Source: CAIZQW01 sp037133395
Lineage (GTDB): Bacteria > Verrucomicrobiota > Kiritimatiellia > RFP12 > UBA1067
DNA length: 15,334 bases
Reading direction: 5' to 3'
Assembly (NCBI GenBank): GCA_037133395.1
Contig: JBAXOG010000122.1
Location: 1-15,334 of the forward strand
In this document: positions 6,981 to 12,782 of the stretch, one piece after another
Layout: each line of letters begins with the position of its first letter
Numbering within the stretch: the first letter of the stretch is position 1
Notes under the pieces: model-generated
The model's database searches: none
What the model saw: only the letters and a program-made list of their open reading frames with translations
Told to the model about the DNA's origin: nothing
Program-made: the position numbers and the translations under genes

Positions 6981-7295
6981 ATGAAGCGAGTTGCGTTCAA
7001 GATGAAGTTGAAATCCGGATGTGAGGCAGAATACAAAAAACGGCACGACGAAATTTGGCCGGAGTTATCACGTGTACTCAGTGAGGCAGGCGTGTCTGAT
7101 TATTCCATTTTTCTCGATCAGGAAACGCTCATCCTGTTCGCCGTGCAAAAGTTGTCCGCTGATAACACCGCAGACCGGCTGCCGCATGATCCGGTGGTGC
7201 GCAAATGGTGGGCTTTCATGGCGGACATCATGGAGACCAATCCCGACCATTCGCCAGTTTGTGTGCCGATTCCTGAGATGTTTCACGCTGATTAA
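6981..7295 (+). CDS. rhaM: L-rhamnose mutarotase family protein (may act on L-fucose)
   Basis: A 104-residue product, the same length as E. coli RhaM. ATG 6981 was chosen because AAGGAGA (6970-6976) precedes it; the upstream ATG/TTG at 6951-6954 has no such site. Family hallmarks are visible: the N-terminal strand VAFKMKL, Y18 and H22 within YKKRHDEIWPEL (H22 is the proposed catalytic His in RhaM), YSIFLD (41-46), RKWWAFM (74-80) and NPDHSPV (87-93). The enzyme interconverts alpha and beta anomers of a 6-deoxysugar in the cytoplasm, feeding the isomerase. Given the alpha-L-fucosidase in the same locus, L-fucose may be the real substrate; members of this family are not all rhamnose-specific. 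It is first in an operon with the URO-D-family gene (16-nt gap) under the TGGTC promoter. Confidence 0.88.
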   Translation: MKRVAFKMKLKSGCEAEYKKRHDEIWPELSRVLSEAGVSDYSIFLDQETLILFAVQKLSADNTADRLPHDPVVRKWWAFMADIMETNPDHSPVCVPIPEMFHAD

Positions 7296-7311
7296 TAAAA
7301 GGAGATCCCGT

Positions 7312-8427
7312 ATGACCATGACCCCACGTGAGAGAGTGTTAAGAGCCTTCAAACAGAAACCCGGCCTTCCAGACCGCGTACCGGTGCAGTTCGAATTTTG
7401 TGCCTCGCTCTACGAGCATTTTTCAAAAAAGCTCGGCATCCCGATGCATTACACCAAAAATTTGTTCGAGGACGTAACATACCGTATCAGCGGTAACGAA
7501 CTCCGTACAGCCATGGGATGCGACGTGGTCGTGACGGGTGCTGCAGAAAGGACCGGTTTCGCGCCAGCGAGAAATCCCGACGGCACCTGGTTGAACGAAT
7601 ATGGCATGCGGATGAAGCAGGGCCAGGTTTATGTCGAGGTCGTGGAGTGTCCCCTGGCGAACGCACAGACCGTCGCGGACGTGGCGGCTTACCCATGGCC
7701 TGATCCTGACGCGCCTGGGCGCTATGACGATGCACGGGCACTTGTGAAGACTTTTAAAGACCGCTATCTGATCATCGGGGACATCGAGGTCACCGTGTTC
7801 TCCCTGGCCCAAATGCTGGTCGGCATGGAGAAGCTGTTAATGGATATGGCGTGCGGGGAGGAATATGTGATCCCACTGTTCGAGGCCTGCGCAAAGTTCC
7901 AGACAAAAATCGGGCTGCACCTGATCGAGTGCGGAGTGGATGCGATCTGGGTGGGGGACGATTTCGGCGGGCAGGACGGGTTGCTCATGTCCCCCGCCAT
8001 GTTTGAAGAGCAGTTGATGCCGATCTACAAGCAGATGATAGATTGCTTCAAAGCCGCCAATCCTAAGGTTATACCCATTCTCCACTGCGATGGCGCGGTG
8101 AGCAAGCTTCTGCCACAGATCCGTGAAATAGGGTTCGAGGTCTTCAACCCCGTACAGCCTGGCGTGCCGGGGCATGGACCACAGGCGATGAAAGATGGGT
8201 TCGGCAGTCTGTTCGCGTTCTGGGGTGCGATTGATCAGCAGTATCTGCTCCCCAAGGGGACGGATGCGGAATTGGAGGCAGACATCCAGGAGAAGATCGC
8301 GGTCCTGGGCGCGGGAGGTGGGTACATGATTTCGCCGGCGCACATTCTCCAGAGCGATGTTTCGCCGGAACGCGTGGAAACATTTATTGGCCTTTGCAAG
8401 AAACACGGAAGCGTTCTTCAGGCGTGA
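7312..8427 (+). CDS. Uroporphyrinogen-decarboxylase-family protein of a sugar-catabolic operon
   Basis: A 371-residue product. ATG 7312 follows AAAAGGAG with good spacing and the start MTMTPRERVLRAFKQK is typical of the family; the frame is open further up only as an overlap with rhaM. Family features are the N-terminal TPRERVL, the DPD region, a VGDDFGGQDG block (about 223-232), ILHCDGAV with H258 (about 256-263), FNPVQPG (278-284) and FWGAIDQQYLLPKGT. The fold covers HemE and the zinc methyltransferases MtaA/MtbA/CmuA. The HxC zinc motif of those enzymes reads H-C-D here, so the ligand Cys is replaced by Asp two residues after H258. True HemE is unlikely in this setting. Its co-operon partner rhaM and shared AraC-type promoter point to a role in sugar use, perhaps demethylation of an O-methyl sugar, but no corrinoid protein is in the window. 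Confidence 0.8.
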   Translation: MTMTPRERVLRAFKQKPGLPDRVPVQFEFCASLYEHFSKKLGIPMHYTKNLFEDVTYRISGNELRTAMGCDVVVTGAAERTGFAPARNPDGTWLNEYGMRMKQGQVYVEVVECPLANAQTVADVAAYPWPDPDAPGRYDDARALVKTFKDRYLIIGDIEVTVFSLAQMLVGMEKLLMDMACGEEYVIPLFEACAKFQTKIGLHLIECGVDAIWVGDDFGGQDGLLMSPAMFEEQLMPIYKQMIDCFKAANPKVIPILHCDGAVSKLLPQIREIGFEVFNPVQPGVPGHGPQAMKDGFGSLFAFWGAIDQQYLLPKGTDAELEADIQEKIAVLGAGGGYMISPAHILQSDVSPERVETFIGLCKKHGSVLQA

Positions 8428-8430
8428 TGG

Positions 8431-8455
8431 AGCGGAGATCGTCTATCTATCCGCT
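8431..8455 (+). other. Hairpin after the URO-D-family gene
   Basis: AGCGGA (8431-8436) pairs with TCCGCT (8450-8455) across a 13-nt loop, 3 nt after the stop codon. There is no T run, so it is not a standard intrinsic terminator; it may stabilise the 3' end. Confidence 0.3.
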
Positions 8456-8547
8456 ATGGCTGGTCAGCGTCCCCATGCCCGTCAGCAACGCGAAAAACTG
8501 GATTGACCGTGTTTCTGTTTCAACGAACCCAGACTTTGTCATAAGAC

Positions 8548-8590
8548 TAAGATGATTTGCAAATAGTATTGCATTTATATAAGATGATTT
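8548..8590 (+). promoter_or_regulatory. AT-rich leader with direct repeat, palindrome and possible promoter of the ATPase gene
   Basis: An 11-nt direct repeat, TAAGATGATTT, occurs at 8548-8558 and 8580-8590 (32-bp period). A perfect 10-nt palindrome, ATTTGCAAAT, overlaps the first copy (8555-8564). TTTGCA (8556-8561), 16 nt and TATAAG (8578-8583) could be a weak promoter lying inside the repeats, so a repressor site is plausible. No TGGTC array is present. Confidence 0.4.
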
Positions 8591-8620
8591 AGTAATATTT
8601 TGACCAAAAGGAGAAGATAA

Positions 8621-9970
8621 ATGAAAATAGAGCGTGATTTGATGGTGCGCTTGACAGAATGGCAGGCATCGCCGTACCGGAAACCCCTGATTTTGAAAGG
8701 CGTTCGTCAGTGTGGTAAAACATGGCTCTTGCAAGAATTTGGACGCCGTTTTTTTGAAGACGTCGCATATTTCAATTTTGAGACCCAGAAAAAGGCACGG
8801 GCCTTGTTTGACGGTGATATTGAACCAAAGCAAATCCTGCTCCAATTGGGCGTTTTTCGTGAAAAGCAGATTCAGTCGCATAAGACCCTGATCATTTTTG
8901 ATGAAATCCAAGCATGCCCGGCAGCTCTGAATGCGTTAAAATATTTCTGCGAGCAAGCGCCTGAATATCCGATTGTCGCCGCCGGGTCGCTATTGGGTGT
9001 TACGCTCGCCTCGCAGGAGGGCTTCCCTGTTGGCAAAGTCAGTTTCCTTGAGTTAATGCCCTGTTCGTTCACGGAATACCTGCGGGTTGTTGCGCCGATG
9101 CTGGCTGAGTTTTGCGCAACCCTGCAACTTGGCCCCGTCAGCGAAGCGTTGGCCGGGAAATTGGAGCAACGCCTGCGCGAATATCTGGTCCTCGGTGGAA
9201 TGCCGGCAGTGCTGAGCCGCTATATTGAGACACAGGATCTGTTTGCGGCTGACGAGGTACTGCAGGAAGTCATTACCGCATACGAGTTGGATTTTTCTAA
9301 ACATGCGCCGACGAGGGACATCCCTAAGCTTTTCCTGATGTGGAAATCAATTCCTGAGCAGTTGGCGCGTGAACATGCAAAGTTTCTGTATGGCGAAGTG
9401 CGTTCTGGCGCACGCGCGAAAGATCTTGAAGATGCCTTACGCTGGCTGCAGGAAGCGGGGCTTGTCTACAAAGTCAACAACGTCACAACGCCGCATTTGC
9501 CGCTGAGCGCGTATGAGGACCGTCGGTGCTTCAAGCTCTACATGGGCGATCTTGGCGTGTTGCGAAAGCTGGCAAAACTACCCTTGTCTGCGCTCATCAA
9601 TGCTTCCGACGTGTTCGGGGAATTCAAGGGACGTCTGATCGAAAACTTTGTTTTACTCCAGCTTAAATGTGCGGGCTTCGATCCTATCTGCTACTGGACA
9701 AGTCTCGCAACCGCAGAGGTGGATTTCCTCGTCCAGGATGAAACAGGCATTGTCCCAGTCGAGGTCAAATCCGGACTGAACCGGACAGCTCGCAGTCTGC
9801 GTGTCTATCGGGAAAAGTATCGCCCGGAACTCAGTGTCAGGGCATCGCTGCTCAATTTGCGGTTGGATGCGGGACTCTTAAATATACCGCTTTATCTGAT
9901 CAACGAATTTCCTCGGCTACTCAGAAGCGCGGCGAGCCGTGGTATTATGAAAACAATACGACGGCCGTGA
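8621..9970 (+). CDS. AAA_14 / DUF4143 family ATPase
   Basis: A 449-residue product, the usual length for this family. ATG 8621 has AAAGGAGA just upstream. The N-terminal ATPase domain has Walker A GVRQCGKT (27-34), Walker B IIFDEI (91-96) and a sensor-like VAAGSLLG (119-126), followed by PVGKVSFLELMPCSFTEYL. The C-terminal DUF4143 half carries a helical region (about 210-340) and a PD-(D/E)xK-like motif, EVDFL then VPVEVKSG (E366, D368, E381, K383), which suggests a nuclease-type fold. These proteins are abundant in anaerobes; their biological role is poorly known and some are suspected of defence or mobile-element functions. It lies between two members of the TGGTC regulon but has its own leader, so I see it as an insertion with no direct part in sugar use. 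Confidence 0.88.
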   Translation: MKIERDLMVRLTEWQASPYRKPLILKGVRQCGKTWLLQEFGRRFFEDVAYFNFETQKKARALFDGDIEPKQILLQLGVFREKQIQSHKTLIIFDEIQACPAALNALKYFCEQAPEYPIVAAGSLLGVTLASQEGFPVGKVSFLELMPCSFTEYLRVVAPMLAEFCATLQLGPVSEALAGKLEQRLREYLVLGGMPAVLSRYIETQDLFAADEVLQEVITAYELDFSKHAPTRDIPKLFLMWKSIPEQLAREHAKFLYGEVRSGARAKDLEDALRWLQEAGLVYKVNNVTTPHLPLSAYEDRRCFKLYMGDLGVLRKLAKLPLSALINASDVFGEFKGRLIENFVLLQLKCAGFDPICYWTSLATAEVDFLVQDETGIVPVEVKSGLNRTARSLRVYREKYRPELSVRASLLNLRLDAGLLNIPLYLINEFPRLLRSAASRGIMKTIRRP

Positions 9971-10076
9971 AGGGCAAGTAACCTTTGCACGCCGGCGAAG
10001 ACCTGTGTTATCCGGTACTTTGGCGCGGAAGGCCGTTGATTCATACGCTAATTGGAACAGCGCCCAAGCAAAAGGG

Positions 10077-10955
10077 TTAGCGCGAATGAAGCCGGTAGTC
10101 GCTGGGGGAATGACCTGTTTTTTTCTTGAAGAATTCGGAAAAATAAAAAAGAGACTCGAAGCCGATTTGAGTCGCGATTTCGGTGATCGGCAGATCCGTG
10201 GACGTGAGTAAGTCGCGGGCATGGTTGAGTCGGATCGCGTTTTGGAACTGCGCGGGTGAAACACCAGTTTGCTGTTTGAATCGGCGGCGGAACGTGGTAT
10301 AGCTGACCCCCAGTGTGCGGGAGAGACGGGCGAAGTCGATGGGGTGAGCGGACTGCAGACAGATCAGATTTTGCGCCTCGCGAATCACGTCAGATTTTTG
10401 TCCGCTTACGCAGATGTTTTGAGAACGCTCCTGGATAAGCCCCAGGATCTCGATGATCCGGCTCGCTCCCGAAAAGGGGGTACTTGAGGGGTCACGCTTG
10501 AGGTGACCATACAAGGTGATGAACCGTTGTCGTAATACTTCATCTACACCGATTCGCAGGACGGGTTTCTCCTGCCGGAAGAATGGTGCGCGCAATAAAT
10601 GACCTGCTAACATACCGTTGAAGCCGATCCACTGTTCGTCCCATCCCGTTTTGGAATCAGGTGCATACCGATGCCAGATGCCAGGGAAAAGGACAAACAC
10701 ATCCCCGGCCTCGATGGTATGGCGTCCAGCCTCATGCGTTTCAAAGATGCCCCGTCCACTCGTGATGTAAATCACTTGATATTCGTCGAGCGTACGGCCT
10801 TTTTTCCAGTTGGAGGCGTATGTGTCAGGATGCCCTCGCGGGGGATACGGTTGATCAGGATCGATCTGGGTATATCCGCAGTCGGTGAGATAAAGACCCC
10901 ACAGCCGTTGAGCGTCCAGTATGGGCAAATATCGGAAGTGTGATTTTTGCGGCAT
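10077..10955 (-). CDS. AraC-family transcriptional activator with cupin sensor domain
   Basis: A 292-residue product. The N-terminal half is an AraC-type cupin (about 50-110): YQVIYITSGRGIFETHE, then IEAGDVFVLFPGIWHRY, the form seen in sugar-responsive regulators. The C-terminal part has two helix-turn-helix units, about 207-230 (DFARLSRTLGVSYTTFRRRF) and about 257-280 (ITEIATQIGFESLFYFSEFF), with the family ending TGHSPSDYR. It is placed divergently from the isomerase gene and convergently with the ATPase gene. The paired TGGTC direct repeats upstream of rhaM and of the isomerase gene are its likely targets. The start codon at 10953-10955 has no clear ribosome binding site and lies within a TGGTCAGAA match, which hints at low and autoregulated synthesis. 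The inducer is probably a 6-deoxysugar or an intermediate. Confidence 0.9.
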   Translation of the reverse strand: MPQKSHFRYLPILDAQRLWGLYLTDCGYTQIDPDQPYPPRGHPDTYASNWKKGRTLDEYQVIYITSGRGIFETHEAGRHTIEAGDVFVLFPGIWHRYAPDSKTGWDEQWIGFNGMLAGHLLRAPFFRQEKPVLRIGVDEVLRQRFITLYGHLKRDPSSTPFSGASRIIEILGLIQERSQNICVSGQKSDVIREAQNLICLQSAHPIDFARLSRTLGVSYTTFRRRFKQQTGVSPAQFQNAIRLNHARDLLTSTDLPITEIATQIGFESLFYFSEFFKKKTGHSPSDYRLHSR

Positions 10956-10963
10956 GGTCAGAA
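10954..10963. promoter_or_regulatory. Single half-site match over the regulator start codon
   Basis: ATGGTCAGAA on the + strand is identical to 11053-11062 in the isomerase operator and overlaps the ATG of the AraC-family gene (- strand). Binding here could block expression of the regulator. It is a single copy without the 21-bp partner, so it may be chance. Another lone TGGTC starts at 11005. Confidence 0.3.
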
Positions 10964-11031
10964 GAGAATAGACAGGTTATTGCTTTAAGGCTGAATAATA
11001 CACCTGGTCGTATGGGGTTCACAATAAAATA

Positions 11032-11097
11032 ATGGTCAAAAAACGTAAAAGAATGGTCAGAAACCCTATGGTCTTTCAGGACTATTTTTGTGATAAT
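11032..11097 (+). promoter_or_regulatory. AraC-type activator operator and promoter of the isomerase gene
   Basis: TGGTC starts at 11033, 11054 and 11069, i.e. 21 and 15 bp apart, exactly as before rhaM. The -10 element GATAAT (11092-11097) begins 23 bp after the third copy, again as before rhaM, so that copy (TGGTCT, 11069-11074) takes the -35 place with a 17-nt spacer. The 18 nt between the third TGGTC and the -10 differ between the two promoters, so only the operator is conserved. The leader to ATG 11168 is about 65 nt. Confidence 0.75.
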
Positions 11098-11167
11098 ACG
11101 GACATGTTTTCTGGAGGTAGTAACGAAGCGAGGACAAGAGGGTTAACGGTTTAATCGAAAAAAACTT

Positions 11168-12592
11168 ATGCAAAACACATACAAAGTTGGTTTCTTCAGT
11201 ATCGGGCTCGATACGTATTGGAGTCAGTTCAAAGGGCTCAAAAAGAATCTGTTGGGCTATCACGCCCAGATCCGTAAGGAACTCGAGGGCTACGGGGCTG
11301 TGGTTGTGGACGGTGGTCTTGTAGACAATCCGGTTAAAGCGCGCGTGGCGGGTAAGTTGTTCCGTGCCGAAGGCGCGGAGATTGTCTTTCTTTTCATCTC
11401 GACGTATGCACTCTCCTCCACAGTCCTGCCCGTGGTGCAGGAGGCGGGGCTCCCGGTGGTGGTGCTCAATATCCAGCCCGTGGCGCAATTGGATTATGAG
11501 AAGTTTAACGCATTAGGGGATCGTGGCGTGATGACAGGTGTCTGGCTGGAACACTGCCAGTCGTGCAGCGCGCCAGAGATTGCTTGCGCCTTCAACCGCG
11601 CGGGTATCGACTATCATCTGGTCACCGGGCATCTGCAAGATCCTGAGGTGTGGCGCGAGGTACGCGATTGGACGGACGCGGCGATGGTGCGTGCAGGTAT
11701 GCGGGAGAATCGTCTAGGTGTACTGGGACATTACTACTGCGGCATGTTGGACGTGTACAGCGACCTGTGTCAACAGTCCTCCGTATTCGGTACGCATGTC
11801 GAGTTGGTGGAGATGTGTGAGTTGCACGCATTGCGCGAGGCGGTTACGAAGAAGCAAGTCGCGGAAAAACAGAAGGATTTCAAAAAGAGTTTTGACGTGT
11901 CGCCGACTTGCGAGTCAGCAGAGTTGGAACGCGCTGCGCGCACGGCGGTGGCGATGGATGCGCTCATCGCGAAGCATGATCTCGGCTCCATGGCTTATTA
12001 TTATGAAGGCCAGCCGGGCAACCCGTACGAAAACATCGTGACCTCGGTGATCGCGGGTAACACGCTGTTGACGGGACGCCACGTGCCGATTGCGGGGGAG
12101 TGCGAGGTGAAGAATGCACAAGCCATGAAGATCATGGATCTCTTCGGTGCGGGCGGGTCATTCTCGGAGTTTTATCTGGCCGATTTCAAGGATGATGTGG
12201 TTTATCTGGGTCACGACGGACCTGCGCACTTCGCGATTGCGCAAGGGCCTGTGAAACTCGTACCCGTCTCGGTCTATCACGGCAAGCCCGGCAAGGGATT
12301 ATCCATCCAGATGACAGTCAAGCACGGCCCTGTGACGCTACTTTCGGTGGTACAGCGGGGTGACGGTAAACTGATGCTTCTGGTCGCGGAGGGAGAGTCG
12401 GTGGAGGGGCCAGTGCTGCTGATCGGCAACACGAACAGCCGCTATCGCTTTTCTATCGGCGCCAAGGCGTTTATGAACGCATGGAGCAAAGCTGGCCCCG
12501 CGCACCACTGCGCGATTGGTGTCGGACACATCGCGGACAAGATCGAAAAACTCGCGGCACTGCTCAAGATTGAGGTACAGAAAGTTTGTTGA
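11168..12592 (+). CDS. L-arabinose/L-fucose isomerase superfamily protein
   Basis: A 474-residue product. ATG 11168 is the only in-frame start after a stop at 11144; it lacks a good ribosome binding site, and GGAGG at 11114 is too far away. The N-terminal domain (about 5-175) has the alternating strand-helix pattern of the family. Metal-site candidates are E311/E313 in AGECEVKNA, E334 in GSFSEFYLADF, H349 in LGHDGPAHF and H447 in PAHHCAIGVGH. Their spacing (23, 15, 98) is close to E. coli AraA E306, E333, H350, H450 as I recall them, and the C-terminal GH...LA.LL.IEV also matches AraA. It probably converts an aldose to a ketose in the cytoplasm. With GH95 and a mutarotase nearby, L-fucose to L-fuculose is my guess, with L-arabinose or L-rhamnose possible. 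It is driven by the TGGTC promoter and followed by a terminator-like hairpin. Confidence 0.8.
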   Translation: MQNTYKVGFFSIGLDTYWSQFKGLKKNLLGYHAQIRKELEGYGAVVVDGGLVDNPVKARVAGKLFRAEGAEIVFLFISTYALSSTVLPVVQEAGLPVVVLNIQPVAQLDYEKFNALGDRGVMTGVWLEHCQSCSAPEIACAFNRAGIDYHLVTGHLQDPEVWREVRDWTDAAMVRAGMRENRLGVLGHYYCGMLDVYSDLCQQSSVFGTHVELVEMCELHALREAVTKKQVAEKQKDFKKSFDVSPTCESAELERAARTAVAMDALIAKHDLGSMAYYYEGQPGNPYENIVTSVIAGNTLLTGRHVPIAGECEVKNAQAMKIMDLFGAGGSFSEFYLADFKDDVVYLGHDGPAHFAIAQGPVKLVPVSVYHGKPGKGLSIQMTVKHGPVTLLSVVQRGDGKLMLLVAEGESVEGPVLLIGNTNSRYRFSIGAKAFMNAWSKAGPAHHCAIGVGHIADKIEKLAALLKIEVQKVC

Positions 12593-12617
12593 AGTCCATC
12601 CAGCTTCAAGTTTTTTT
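12589..12617 (+). terminator. Intrinsic terminator of the isomerase gene
   Basis: TTGAAG (12589-12594) pairs with CTTCAA (12604-12609) over a 9-nt loop, followed by G and seven T (12611-12617). The stem overlaps the stop codon and is short and A/T-rich, but the T run is convincing. It suggests that the fucosidase gene needs its own promoter. Confidence 0.5.
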
Positions 12618-12619
12618 AC

Positions 12620-12646
12620 CACGAAACACACTAAAAACACGAAAAT
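12620..12646. repeat. Three degenerate 9-nt tandem units with CACGAAA core
   Basis: CACGAAACA, CACTAAAAA and CACGAAAAT follow each other without gaps. CACGAAA-type tandem runs of this kind are frequent between genes in many environmental bacterial genomes and give spurious TTKHTKNTK peptides when translated. No function is known to me. It lies directly after the isomerase terminator. Confidence 0.5.
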
Positions 12647-12738
12647 GCCAATTTCCCTCTGCGGCTGCCGGATCTCGGTGAACCGCAGACGCACAGATTG
12701 AGTTTGTCGCAGTGCGGTTGATCTGGTAAGGTATGTCT

Positions 12739-12748
12739 CGTCATGACG
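12739..12748. promoter_or_regulatory. Palindrome upstream of the fucosidase gene
   Basis: CGTCATGACG is a perfect 10-nt palindrome 34 nt before the fucosidase ATG, just ahead of an A/T-rich TTATATTAT stretch (12757-12765) that may include a -10 element. It could be an operator, but I see no second copy in the window, and no TGGTC array is present here. Confidence 0.25.
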
Positions 12749-12782
12749 TATGTTGCTTATATTATCGTCAGTAAGGAGACTT

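Noticed and set aside
7837..8406. 189-codon frame on the - strand
   Set aside because: Antisense shadow of the URO-D-family gene, a common effect of GC-rich third positions.
8458..8470. TGGTCAG at 8461 as a third operator of the regulon before the ATPase gene
   Set aside because: Single copy without partners at 21 and 15 bp and 160 nt from the start codon.
9971..10076. Terminator between the convergent ATPase and regulator genes
   Set aside because: No stem followed by a T run could be found in either direction.
12516..12701. Small + strand frame containing TTKHTKNTK
   Set aside because: It is the spurious translation of the CACGAAA-type repeat overlapping the end of the isomerase gene.
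12593..12782. TGGTC operator before the fucosidase gene
   Set aside because: Only TGGTA at 12724 is present; no triple array was found, so regulation by the same protein is not supported from sequence.
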